Assembly (NCBI RefSeq): GCF_004340965.1 | Contig: NZ_SLYA01000001.1 | Location: 806,001 to 870,000, forward strand | Origin: Sphingomonas sp. PP-CE-1A-559 | GTDB lineage: Bacteria; Pseudomonadota; Alphaproteobacteria; Sphingomonadales; Sphingomonadaceae | Direction of reading: 5' to 3' | Length of the DNA: 64,000 bases | Part shown: positions 44,527-52,766 of the stretch, piece after piece | Position numbering within the stretch: position 1 is the stretch's first letter | Layout of the letters: every line of letters begins with the position of its first letter | Translations under genes and position numbers: made by a program | Notes under the pieces: generated by a model | Seen by the model: the letters and a program-made list of their open reading frames with translations, nothing else | What the model was told of the DNA's origin: nothing | The model's database searches: none

Positions 44527-46038
44527 GTGAGCGATCTGCAATCCGATCGGCAGCGTGGTGGCGCCCCCGACTTTTCCAATACCAGTCCCCCCGATCGCCC
44601 CCGCGGCAAGCCGGGCCAGCGCGACCTCACTGCCGGTCACATCGGCCGCACGCTGCTTGCGTTCGCGCTACCGACGCTCGGCTCGAACATCCTGCAATCG
44701 CTCAACGGCTCGATCAACGCGATCTGGGTCGGACGGTATCTCGGCGAGGGCGCGCTCGCCGCGACCTCGAACGCCAACATCATCATGTTCCTAACCTTCG
44801 GCGCGGTATTCGGGTTCGGCATGGCAGCGACGATCCTGGTCGGCCAGAGCTTCGGCCGCCACGATCTGGAAGGCGCACGCCGCGCGTTCGGCTCCGCGGT
44901 CGGTCTGGTCCTCGGTGGGGCGATCGTCGTCGCCGCGCTCGGCTGGGTGTTCGCGCCGGAGATCCTCCACCTGCTCGCCACCCCCGGCGACGCGATGCCG
45001 CTCGCGCTCGCGTACCTCCGCGTGATCTTCCTCGGGTTGCCCGCGTCGATGATGATGGTGCTGCTGATGATGGGGCTGCGCGGGACCGGCGATTCAATGA
45101 CGCCGCTCTGGTTCATGCTGCTCAGCGCGATCCTCGACAGCGCGCTCAACCCGCTGCTGATCGCGGGCATCGGCCCGTTCCCACAGATGGGCATCGCCGG
45201 CTCGGCAACCGCGACGCTGGTTGCCAGCCACGTCTCGCTGCTCGGGCTGATCGCCTATATCTACGCGCGAGACCTGCCCTTGCGGCTACGCGGCAACGAA
45301 CTCCGCTACCTCATTCCCCAGCGCGCGCTGACCGGTACGATCGTCCGCAAAGGTTTGCCGATGGGCGCGCAGATGCTGGTGATGTCGACCGCCGGGCTCG
45401 CGATGGTCGGGCTGGTCAACCGGCTCGGCGTCGATACCGCGGCGGCCTATGCCGTCTCGCAGCAGCTATGGACCTATATCCAGATGCCCGCGCTGGCGAT
45501 TGGGGCGGCGGTCAGTTCGATGGCGGCGCAGAATATCGGCGCGGGCCGCTGGGACCGGGTTGGCGACATCACGAAATACGGCCTGCTCTTCAACATCGCG
45601 CTGACCGGTGCGATGGTCGGCGTGGTGATCCTGTTTGACCGCCCGGTGATGACGTTGTTCATCGGTGCAGCCAGCCCCGCGCTGCCGATCGCGCGGCATA
45701 TCCAGTTGATCGCGAGCTGGAACTTTATTCTGTTCGGCATGACGATGGTGCTGTTCTCGACCGTTCGCGCTAACGGTGCTGTAATCGCGCCGCTGATCGC
45801 GCTGATCGTCGCGCTGTATCCGGTGCGGATCGGCTTCGCGTTGTTGGCAAAACCGTGGCTCGGCGCGGACGCACTGTGGTGGAGCTTTCCGCTGGGATCG
45901 CTCGCGACGCTGGCGATCGCGGCGTGGTATTATCGCTACGGCAACTGGCGAAAGGGTGCGCTAGTGGTGCCCGACGACAGCGAGGAACAGGCGCACGGCA
46001 TGAGCGAGCCGGGTGGGCGGTTGCAGCCTACGGGGTAG
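44527..46038 (+). CDS. MATE family efflux transporter
   Basis: The 503-residue protein has 12 hydrophobic segments. Typical MATE features are LGSNILQSLNGSINAIWVGR in the first helices, a duplicated core, and MGLRGTGDSMTPLW around helix 5. It exports cationic drugs or toxic metabolites by Na+ or H+ antiport. The GTG start at 44527 has GGAG 8 bases upstream. It is a single gene flanked by repeats. Confidence 0.93.
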   Translation: MSDLQSDRQRGGAPDFSNTSPPDRPRGKPGQRDLTAGHIGRTLLAFALPTLGSNILQSLNGSINAIWVGRYLGEGALAATSNANIIMFLTFGAVFGFGMAATILVGQSFGRHDLEGARRAFGSAVGLVLGGAIVVAALGWVFAPEILHLLATPGDAMPLALAYLRVIFLGLPASMMMVLLMMGLRGTGDSMTPLWFMLLSAILDSALNPLLIAGIGPFPQMGIAGSATATLVASHVSLLGLIAYIYARDLPLRLRGNELRYLIPQRALTGTIVRKGLPMGAQMLVMSTAGLAMVGLVNRLGVDTAAAYAVSQQLWTYIQMPALAIGAAVSSMAAQNIGAGRWDRVGDITKYGLLFNIALTGAMVGVVILFDRPVMTLFIGAASPALPIARHIQLIASWNFILFGMTMVLFSTVRANGAVIAPLIALIVALYPVRIGFALLAKPWLGADALWWSFPLGSLATLAIAAWYYRYGNWRKGALVVPDDSEEQAHGMSEPGGRLQPTG

Positions 46039-46055
46039 GCGCTCGACCTAAACTA

Positions 46056-46159
46056 CCACCCCGGCGAAGGCCGGGGTCCAGTTGGAAAGGTCGCAGTAAC
46101 GACGCACTACACCCGGTTAGCAACGTCTCCCAACTGGGCCCCGGCCTTCGCCGGGGTGG
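46056..46159. repeat. Palindromic repeat pair (REP-like) between convergent genes
   Basis: CCACCCCGGCGAAGGCCGGGG and its inverted copy, with GTCCAGTTGG/CCAACTGGGC inner arms, separate mate from the convergent NYN gene. A near copy is at 57227. Confidence 0.85.
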
Positions 46160-46185
46160 CACACCTTTTCGTGAAGTATGAGTGT

Positions 46186-46950
46186 CTACCGCAGGCGCTT
46201 GACGAACGACCGGCCACCTTCGCGGCGCTCATGCTGGAAGTTCGGGATCGTCTCGATCAGGTCCGACAACCGGTTGAACCCATAATTCCGCGCATCGAAG
46301 CTCGACCGGTTGCCCGCCAACTGGCCAAGTTCGGCGACGCTGGCATAGCCCTTCTCGTCGCGCTTTACCGCGTTGTACGCATCGATCAGCAGCTTGATCA
46401 CCTGCTCGTCGATCGGCTGCGCGGTCTTCGGCCGAGCGACCGGCGCAGGCGCGGCCGGCTTCTCGCCAGCCACCGGGGCAGGCGTCGGCACCTGCATCGG
46501 CTGCGACGTCTCGTTCAGCGCGCCAACGTCGATGAACCGCGTGCACGCCTGCCGAAATCCCTCAGGCGTGCGGCTCGTCCCAAAGCCATAGACCGGGATC
46601 CCGTCCTGGCGGATACGCGTCGCGAGCGGCATGAAATCGCTGTCCGACGACATGATCCCGAAGCCGTCGATGCGCCCGCGGAACAGCAAGTCCATCGCGT
46701 CGATCGTCATCTTCATGTCGGTGGCGTTCTTGCCCTTGGTCAGGTCGAACTGCTGCTGCGGCTCGATGCCGTGCTTGATCGACATGTCGCTCCACGCCTT
46801 CAGCGCGGGCTTCGACCAGTTGCCATAGACCCGCCGGACGTTGACCGTGCCGAGCTCGGCAAGGACGGTCAGCACCGGGTCGAGGGTCGCCGCGGACGCA
46901 TTGTCCGCGTCGATCAGGAGGGCGACGTTGCGCGTTGTGGTATCGATCAT
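46186..46950 (-). CDS. NYN-domain nuclease-like protein with C-terminal LOTUS/OST-HTH domain
   Basis: This 254-residue protein has a PIN-like NYN domain (about 5-150): VALLIDADNAS, GKNATDMKMTIDAMDLL and IMSSDSDFMPLATRI hold the acidic metal ligands. A Pro/Ala linker and a LOTUS-type winged helix (about 180-250, IDAYNAVKRDEKGYASVAEL, FNRLSDLIETI) follow. The family is thought to degrade or bind RNA. It starts 10 bases after doxX, so they likely share an operon. Confidence 0.9.
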   Translation of the reverse strand: MIDTTTRNVALLIDADNASAATLDPVLTVLAELGTVNVRRVYGNWSKPALKAWSDMSIKHGIEPQQQFDLTKGKNATDMKMTIDAMDLLFRGRIDGFGIMSSDSDFMPLATRIRQDGIPVYGFGTSRTPEGFRQACTRFIDVGALNETSQPMQVPTPAPVAGEKPAAPAPVARPKTAQPIDEQVIKLLIDAYNAVKRDEKGYASVAELGQLAGNRSSFDARNYGFNRLSDLIETIPNFQHERREGGRSFVKRLR

Positions 46951-46960
46951 GCGCGCAAGG

Positions 46961-47341
46961 TTAGCCGCGCCCGCGCTGCGCGTCCACGCTCCAGACACCG
47001 CCACCGGCTGCGGCGAGGTACAGGAACACGAAGCAGTAGAGCACCGCCGCCTCGCCGCCATTAACGATCGGGAAGGGACCCTGCGGCATGTGCGCCATGA
47101 AATATGCGACCGCGGACATGCCCGACAGCACGAATGCCACCGGTCGCGTGAACAGGCCGACGATCAGCAGGCCGCCGCCGACGACTTCGAGCACGCCGGC
47201 AACGTAGATCAAGGGGGTCATCGGCATCGGGAAGGGCGGCAGGCCGAAGAGTTTCGAGATACCGTGGCTGAAGAACACGAGCGCGACGACGATGCGCATG
47301 ACGCTGAGCAGTCGGCTGGACCAAGTGACGGGTATCGGCAT
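46961..47341 (-). CDS. DoxX family membrane protein
   Basis: The 126-residue protein has four hydrophobic helices. The DoxX pattern includes MRIVVALVFFSHGISKLFG and GVLEVVGGGLLIVGLFTRPVA. It may take part in redox or thiol stress complexes; the function is not firm. GAGGAATCCCC upstream supports the ATG at 47341. It heads a pair with the NYN gene. Confidence 0.9.
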   Translation of the reverse strand: MPIPVTWSSRLLSVMRIVVALVFFSHGISKLFGLPPFPMPMTPLIYVAGVLEVVGGGLLIVGLFTRPVAFVLSGMSAVAYFMAHMPQGPFPIVNGGEAAVLYCFVFLYLAAAGGGVWSVDAQRGRG

Positions 47342-47441
47342 GGGGATTCCTCGAGTGTCGTTGCGTGGGCGAAACGTCACACGGGGGCGGCGCGAGGTCA
47401 ATTCGTGTAGATCGAAACGCATCGTTGACGGGCAACTCACG

Positions 47442-47565
47442 ATCCTCCCCCGCCAGGGGGAGGTGGCACCGCAGGTGACGGAGGGGGAGGACACGGAACA
47501 GCGGTTTTCCTTACTTCCCCCTCCGTCTGGCAAGCGCCAGCCACCTCCCCCTTGCGGGGGAGGAT
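47442..47565. repeat. Palindromic repeat pair (REP-like), near copy of 3165-3287
   Basis: GATCCTCCCCCGCCAGGGGGA and its inverted partner enclose the same GACGGAGGGGGAGGACACGG inner arm as the 3165 copy. It sits in the gap between greB and doxX, 8 bases from the greB stop. Confidence 0.88.
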
Positions 47566-47572
47566 CGCAACT

Positions 47573-48049
47573 TCAGGGATAAGTGATCGCCATCACCTCA
47601 TATTCGCGCTCGCCAGCGGGTAAATCCACCCGTTGCACATCGCCGATCGCAGCGCCGCGCAAAGCGCGTGCGAACGGCGAGTTCCAGCCGATCCGCCCGT
47701 TGCTCGCGTCAGTCTCGTCGTCGCCTACCAGCGTTAGGACCCGCTCGACGTCGTCCTCGTCGGCAACCTTCACGCACGCCCCGAACCAGACGCGCGAGCG
47801 GTCTTCCTGCGCCGCCGGGTCGACGACCTTCGCCGCCTTCATCCGCTTCGACAGCCAGCCGAGCCGCCGGTCGATCTCGCGCAGCCGCTTGCGGCCGTAG
47901 ATGTAGTCGCCGTTCTCGGACCGGTCGCCATTGCCTGCCGCCCAGGAGATGACTTCGACCAAGGCGGGGCGCTCGGTCGACAGGAGTTGCTCGTATTCGG
48001 TGCGGAGTACGGCGTAGCCGACGGGAGTGATGTAGTTCGGGCGATCCAT
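47573..48049 (-). CDS. greB: Transcription elongation factor GreB
   Basis: The 158-residue protein has a GreA/GreB coiled-coil N-domain with the acidic tip (GNGDRSENGDYIYGRKRLRE) and a C-terminal FKBP-like domain with RVWFGACVKV and SPFARALRGAAIGD. It rescues backtracked RNA polymerase by transcript cleavage. The RSENGDYIYGRKR signature favours GreB over GreA. ATG at 48049 starts the helix normally. Confidence 0.93.
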   Translation of the reverse strand: MDRPNYITPVGYAVLRTEYEQLLSTERPALVEVISWAAGNGDRSENGDYIYGRKRLREIDRRLGWLSKRMKAAKVVDPAAQEDRSRVWFGACVKVADEDDVERVLTLVGDDETDASNGRIGWNSPFARALRGAAIGDVQRVDLPAGEREYEVMAITYP

Positions 48050-48059
48050 CTCAAATTCC

Positions 48060-48153
48060 GTCATGCCGGGCTCGTTCCGGCATCCACCGTTCCGCACGCT
48101 TCAGGGGGTCTGAGTATGCGGCGGGGTGGACCCCGGAACAAGTCCGGGGTGGC
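48060..48153. repeat. Palindromic repeat pair (REP-like), diverged
   Basis: CGTCATGCCGGGCTCGTTCCG pairs loosely with ACCCCGGAACAAGTCCGGGGT at the right. It lies upstream of greB. Confidence 0.7.
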
Positions 48154-48195
48154 GGGGAGCGTAGGGATAGGGGTGAACCCTGCGCTTCCTCGCCA

Positions 48196-48250
48196 TGTTC
48201 CCCCGCGAAGGCGGGAGCCCAGTCTGGGCTCCCGCCTTCGCGGGGGAACA
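48196..48250. repeat. Palindromic repeat pair (REP-like), CCCGCGAAGGCGGG family
   Basis: TGTTCCCCCGCGAAGGCGGGA and an inverted copy give a near-perfect stem of about 26 bp, placed just downstream of the lytic transglycosylase gene. Confidence 0.85.
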
Positions 48251-48271
48251 ATCTTATGAGGCAGCGAGATC

Positions 48272-50257
48272 TCAACCCGGCCGGTTCTTCCCCAGATACC
48301 ACGACAGCCGAGCCGCCCCCCGGCTCTTCGCCCGCGCGGGGTTCAGCAAGTCGTACACCACCGCATTCTCCAGCACCCGCTGCACATAGTTGCGCGTCTC
48401 CTGGTACGGGATCGCCTCGACCCAATCGACCATGTCCACCGCCCCGGTCCGCGGATCTCCGTTCGCGCGGAGCCACTTGTTCACGTTGCCGCCGCCCGCA
48501 TTATACGCCGCCACCGCCAGCGGATAACTGCCGTAATTGGCATACACCCGCTGGAAATAGCTCGAGCCCAGCATGATCGACATGTTCGGATCGGTCGTCA
48601 GCGCCGCCTGGTTGTACGCGAGGCCGATCTTCCCCGATTGCTCGCGCGCGGTCGCCGGCATCAGCTGCATCAGCCCGCGCGCGCCGGCGTGGCTCACCGC
48701 GGCGCGATCGAACTGGCTCTCCTGCCGCGAGATCGCGTGGATGATCGTCCAGTTGTCCTCATACCCCGCCGGCACCGCCACCATCGGGAAGCCCACCGCG
48801 GAATAATCGCTCAGCCCGTTCGCCAGCGCACTCCGCCCGACCATCACGCCGAGATCGGGGCGGTTGATCGTCTTCGACAGTTCGGCGGCGAGCAGGTGAT
48901 CGGTATCGGTCGTCGCATCCGCCGCGATCTGGCGGACGAACGCGGTCTGGTCCTGCCAGTCGCCGATCTGCCCGAGGAATTTCACCGCACGCACCGTCTC
49001 GCGCCGATCGAACGCCGCGCGTGTCGCCGGATCGATCACCACCGAAGCAACCGACGGCGGCGCGACCAGCGCCCGCCCGGTGCGCTCGTTCGCCAACTGT
49101 CCGTAATATTGATCGCGATACCCAGCCGCCTGGCCGTAGAACGCCGCCGCCTGAGGCGCCAACCCGGCCGCCTCCGCCGCACGCCCCGCCCAATAATACC
49201 CCTTCGACCGCACCTGCGGCGACCGCGAGCCCTTCGCGTACCGGTCGAACAGCGTCATCGCGTCCGCCGGTCGCCCGAGCTGCTTCATCGCTACGCGTCC
49301 GCCGAGCCAGGCGAGGTTGGTATATTCGTCGCGCTCGGCATAGGATTTCGCCGCGATGTCCGCGCCAAACGGATACGCATCGTCGATCTGCCGCGCGATG
49401 TCGTAGGCAACCTGATATTGCCCGTCGTTCGCCGCACCGTTCGCATTGGTGACGAGGACCTCGTACCACTCGGCGGCATTGCCCGGCCGCGTCACCAGCG
49501 ACCGAGGCCGCGCCAGCCACGCGCGCGCCGACGGGCTTGCCCCCGAATTGCGCAACCACTGCGCCCGGTCCGCGACATACCCCGCGTCGTTCGCATACAA
49601 GGTCTGCGTCGAAGCCGAGATATCCGACGCGTTCGGCGCATTCGTCCGGAACGCCAGCCGCGCCTCGAAGATCGGCCGCCGTGCCGCACTCGTCCATACC
49701 AATTGCCGCTGCGCCGCGCCGGTCTGGCCCGCCCACAACAGCGCATCCATCCGCGCATCCTGGTCGTCCGGCGTCAGCGCGCCCGGAAAGCCCGATACCA
49801 CCATCGCCTCGTCGGTCGGCGTCAGTCCGCTGCTCCGCCAAGCCGTCCGCACCGCCGCATAAGCTTGATCCCGCGCGCCCGTCGCCTGCAAAGCCCGCGC
49901 ATACGCGACGCCGCCCGACGCGGACTGCGGCGGGTAACGACGGAAAAACGCGACGACGCTGGTCGGCGAGCCCATGGAAGCCTTGCGCTCCGCCGCACGG
50001 CGGTTGGCCGTCTCGTTAGGCCAGCCCGGATGCGCCATCAGGAAGCCCGCATAGCTGTCGAACGGCAGCGCATCGGTCTGCTGCAAAGCCCGCCACTGCG
50101 CGATGGTCGAGGCGATCGCGCCGTCCGTCGCCATCGGCTGCGCATTGGGGCCCATGTTGGCCAATTGCGTGCTGTAGCGATCCAGCGTCTGCTGCCCACC
50201 TCCCGACGCGGCGACCGTCCCCGCCACGACTGCAAGGAGAAGGCTCGTTTTAAACAT
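48272..50257 (-). CDS. Periplasmic soluble lytic transglycosylase (Slt-like)
   Basis: This 661-residue precursor has a signal peptide (MFKTSLLLAVVAGTVAAS), a long alpha-superhelical U-domain (about 30-480) and a C-terminal SLT catalytic domain. The catalytic E513 is in AISRQESQFD, followed by SHAGARGLMQLMPATA and LAVAAYNAGGGNV. It cleaves peptidoglycan with 1,6-anhydro product formation. An in-frame ATG at 50269 is the alternative start. It is divergent from dapA. Confidence 0.92.
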   Translation of the reverse strand: MFKTSLLLAVVAGTVAASGGGQQTLDRYSTQLANMGPNAQPMATDGAIASTIAQWRALQQTDALPFDSYAGFLMAHPGWPNETANRRAAERKASMGSPTSVVAFFRRYPPQSASGGVAYARALQATGARDQAYAAVRTAWRSSGLTPTDEAMVVSGFPGALTPDDQDARMDALLWAGQTGAAQRQLVWTSAARRPIFEARLAFRTNAPNASDISASTQTLYANDAGYVADRAQWLRNSGASPSARAWLARPRSLVTRPGNAAEWYEVLVTNANGAANDGQYQVAYDIARQIDDAYPFGADIAAKSYAERDEYTNLAWLGGRVAMKQLGRPADAMTLFDRYAKGSRSPQVRSKGYYWAGRAAEAAGLAPQAAAFYGQAAGYRDQYYGQLANERTGRALVAPPSVASVVIDPATRAAFDRRETVRAVKFLGQIGDWQDQTAFVRQIAADATTDTDHLLAAELSKTINRPDLGVMVGRSALANGLSDYSAVGFPMVAVPAGYEDNWTIIHAISRQESQFDRAAVSHAGARGLMQLMPATAREQSGKIGLAYNQAALTTDPNMSIMLGSSYFQRVYANYGSYPLAVAAYNAGGGNVNKWLRANGDPRTGAVDMVDWVEAIPYQETRNYVQRVLENAVVYDLLNPARAKSRGAARLSWYLGKNRPG

Positions 50258-50359
50258 CGATGCTACCATGTGGACAGCATACGCCCCGAACCCGTATCTG
50301 TCCTGAACGAAATCCGGATTTTGCAAGACATCCGGCGCAACAGGACCGCAGGCCACCGC

Positions 50360-51244
50360 ATGTTTTCAGGATCTATTCCGGCGCTCGTCACGCCGTTCGC
50401 CGCCGACGGCAGCTTCGACGAACCCGCCTATCGCGACTTCATCGAATGGCAGATCGTCGAGGGCTCTTCGGGGCTGGTGGCGTGCGGGACGACCGGCGAG
50501 GCGGCGACCCTGTCGTACGACGAGCATTTCCACGTGGTCCGGGTTTGCGTCGACCAGGCGAAGGGCCGCGTGCCCGTCATCGCTGGCGCGGGCTCGAACG
50601 ACACGCGCGTTGCCTCGGCAAACCTGCGCGCCGCGAAGGACGCCGGCGCCGACGCCGCGCTGATGGTGCCGCCTTATTACAACCGGCCAGGGCAGGAGGG
50701 TATCTTCCGCCATTTCGAGGCGCTCGCGGCGTCGACCCCGCTGCCGATCATCCTCTACAACGTCCCCGCGCGAACGGTAACTGACATCCAGCCAGCGACC
50801 TTGGCGCGGATCGTCGCAGCGTTCCCGGACGTGTTCGTCGGCGTGAAGGATGCCAGCGGCGTCCTCGCCCGCGTCTCACAGCATCGCGCGTCGTGCGGTC
50901 CGGATTTTTGCCAGTTGTCGGGCAATGACGACATGGCCTTAGCGTTCAACGTCATGGGCGGCACCGGCTGCATCTCGGTAACCGCCAACGTTGCGCCGAA
51001 GCTCTGCGCGGAGTTCCAGGCGGCGTGCCAAGCGGGCGATTTCGTCAAGGCGCTGGCCTATCAGGATCAGCTCTACCCGTTGCACGAGGCGCTGTTCACC
51101 GACGCGTCGCCCGGCCCGGTCAAGTACGCGATGACCAAGGTCCGGGCTGGCTTCCCGGAGACGCTTCGCCTGCCGATGACCCCCGCCGGCGAGGCCTCGC
51201 GCGAAGCGGTCGACGCAGCGCTCGAACACGCAAGCCTCGTCTGA
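50360..51244 (+). CDS. dapA: 4-hydroxy-tetrahydrodipicolinate synthase
   Basis: The 294-residue TIM-barrel enzyme condenses pyruvate and aspartate semialdehyde in lysine and peptidoglycan precursor synthesis. The Schiff-base lysine is K163 in FVGVKDASG, Y133 is in LYNVPARTV, and GTTGEAATL is present near residue 45. The ATG at 50360 aligns with the usual N-terminus; the frame is open far upstream but only as antisense of slt. Confidence 0.96.
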   Translation: MFSGSIPALVTPFAADGSFDEPAYRDFIEWQIVEGSSGLVACGTTGEAATLSYDEHFHVVRVCVDQAKGRVPVIAGAGSNDTRVASANLRAAKDAGADAALMVPPYYNRPGQEGIFRHFEALAASTPLPIILYNVPARTVTDIQPATLARIVAAFPDVFVGVKDASGVLARVSQHRASCGPDFCQLSGNDDMALAFNVMGGTGCISVTANVAPKLCAEFQAACQAGDFVKALAYQDQLYPLHEALFTDASPGPVKYAMTKVRAGFPETLRLPMTPAGEASREAVDAALEHASLV

Positions 51245-51258
51245 ACAGACCACAACGG

Positions 51259-51368
51259 TCCCCCCTCCCTGAAAGGGAGGGGCAGGGGGTGGGTAGGCCA
51301 GCTTGAGCCCCGACGGTTCGAACATGAGGAACCCGACCCACCCCCAACACCTCCCTTCCAGGGAGGGG
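51259..51368. repeat. Palindromic repeat pair (REP-like), GGGAGGGG/CCCACCCCC family
   Basis: A copy of the element at 18948, located after dapA in a 383-base gap (51245-51627) that holds two repeats and no gene. Confidence 0.85.
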
Positions 51369-51478
51369 CGAAGAAGGGGAGGTCAGGAGTAATGAGAAGT
51401 CACCATCGCCTCCTCAAGCATCACGAGCTGCCGTCGACGCAGCCTTGGCGCACGCCGGCCTCGCCTAAACCCCCTGCC

Positions 51479-51557
51479 TGTTCTCCTGCGAAAGCAGGAG
51501 CCCAGGATCGAGAGGACCGCCGCGTGTAACCCTGGGCTCCTGCGTTCGCAGGAGAAC
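51479..51557. repeat. Palindromic repeat pair (REP-like), CTCCTGCGAAAGCAGGAG variant
   Basis: TTCTCCTGCGAAAGCAGGAGC and an inverted GCTCCTGCGTTCGCAGGAGAA with CCCAGG/CCTGGG inner arms, upstream of smpB. Confidence 0.8.
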
Positions 51558-51627
51558 GGCGTTTGTTTGGTCGAATAGCACCCCACCGCTTCCCCTAAGC
51601 CTCGCGACCTCCTACATCGCGCGTCCC

Positions 51628-52110
51628 ATGGCACGTCCCAAACCCCCGACCTTCGAGAAGACCAAGATCGTCGCCGAGAACCGGCGCGCGCGGTATGATT
51701 ATTACATCGAGCAGGTGTTCGAGGCGGGCATCGCGCTCACCGGCACCGAAGTGAAGGCGCTGCGCGGCGGCGAGGGATCGATCGCCGAGGCCTATGCCGA
51801 GGTGAAGGGCAAGAACGTCGTCCTGGTCAATTCGAACATCCCCGAATTCAGCCACGGCAACCGCTTCAACCACGAGCCCAAGCGCCCGCGCAAATTGCTG
51901 CTCCACGAGCGCGAGATCAACAAGATGTTCGGGGCGGTCGCACGCCAGGGCATGACGCTCGTCCCGCTGATGATCTACTTCAACTCGAAGGGCCGCGCAA
52001 AGATCGAACTGGCGCTCGCCAAGGGCAAGCAGAACCACGACAAGCGCGATTCCGTGAAGGAACAGGACTGGAAGCGCGAGCAGGGCCGGATCATGCGGGA
52101 TCGCGGATAG
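51628..52110 (+). CDS. smpB: SsrA-binding protein SmpB
   Basis: The 160-residue protein partners with tmRNA in trans-translation. Signatures include [38 protein letters not shown], and [20 protein letters not shown]. The basic C-terminal tail ([16 protein letters not shown]) enters the mRNA channel. It follows dapA across two repeats. Confidence 0.97.
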   Translation: MARPKPPTFEKTKIVAENRRARYDYYIEQVFEAGIALTGTEVKALRGGEGSIAEAYAEVKGKNVVLVNSNIPEFSHGNRFNHEPKRPRKLLLHEREINKMFGAVARQGMTLVPLMIYFNSKGRAKIELALAKGKQNHDKRDSVKEQDWKREQGRIMRDRG

Positions 52111-52113
52111 CCT

Positions 52114-52683
52114 GTGTCGAAGGCGCCGGGCAGTATCTTCGGGCGCCTCGCGGCGTGGTCGCATCGTAACTTGCCGACCCGCGAATCGATGGAGCGGAAC
52201 CGTCTTCTCCGCCCCGTCGCGCACCGCGTGCTCGCACCCGAACTCTGGCGTTTCACACGCCGCTCGGTCCCGCGCGGCGTCGCGCTGGGGATGGTCGCGG
52301 GCATCCTGATCCCAGTCGCGCAGACGCCCGTCGCAGCGATCTTCGCGCTGCCGTTCCGCGCCAACGTGCCGACCGCGGCGCTGACCACCTTCATAACCAA
52401 CCCGCTGACCACCCCGCCGCTCTGGATCGCGGCCTATTGGATCGGCTCGTCGCTGCTCCGCCTCGACGCGCACGTCCCCGGCCAGCCCGTCGCGGATGCC
52501 GCGGCGCGCACCGAATGGATCCCGTGGCTGATGCAGGCGGGGCCCGCTACCGCGCTCGGCCTGCTGGTCATCACGGTCGTGTGTTCGGTCGGCGGTTACG
52601 CGCTCAGCGCGCTCGGCTGGCGGTTGTGGATCGCGCGCAAGTGGCGGCACCGCCACGACAATCGCCACGGTCATGTTTCGTAA
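52114..52683 (+). CDS. DUF2062 membrane protein
   Basis: The 189-residue protein has the DUF2062 pattern: VPRGVALGMVAGILIPVAQT, then TTFITNPLTTPPLWIAAYWIG and a final membrane span (LGLLVITVVCSVGGYAL). The GTG start is 3 bases after the smpB stop, so they are probably co-transcribed. Function is unknown. Confidence 0.9.
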   Translation: MSKAPGSIFGRLAAWSHRNLPTRESMERNRLLRPVAHRVLAPELWRFTRRSVPRGVALGMVAGILIPVAQTPVAAIFALPFRANVPTAALTTFITNPLTTPPLWIAAYWIGSSLLRLDAHVPGQPVADAAARTEWIPWLMQAGPATALGLLVITVVCSVGGYALSALGWRLWIARKWRHRHDNRHGHVS

Positions 52684-52766
52684 CATTTGACACCGGTTGG
52701 AATTGACGGACCGTCCTATCGGCGTAGAACACACCGCATCCTGAAGATCTTTCTCCGAGGTTCTTG

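Noticed and set aside
48638..50359. Long upstream extension of the dapA frame to the left
   Set aside because: It is antisense to the lytic transglycosylase and the normal dapA N-terminus begins at 50360.
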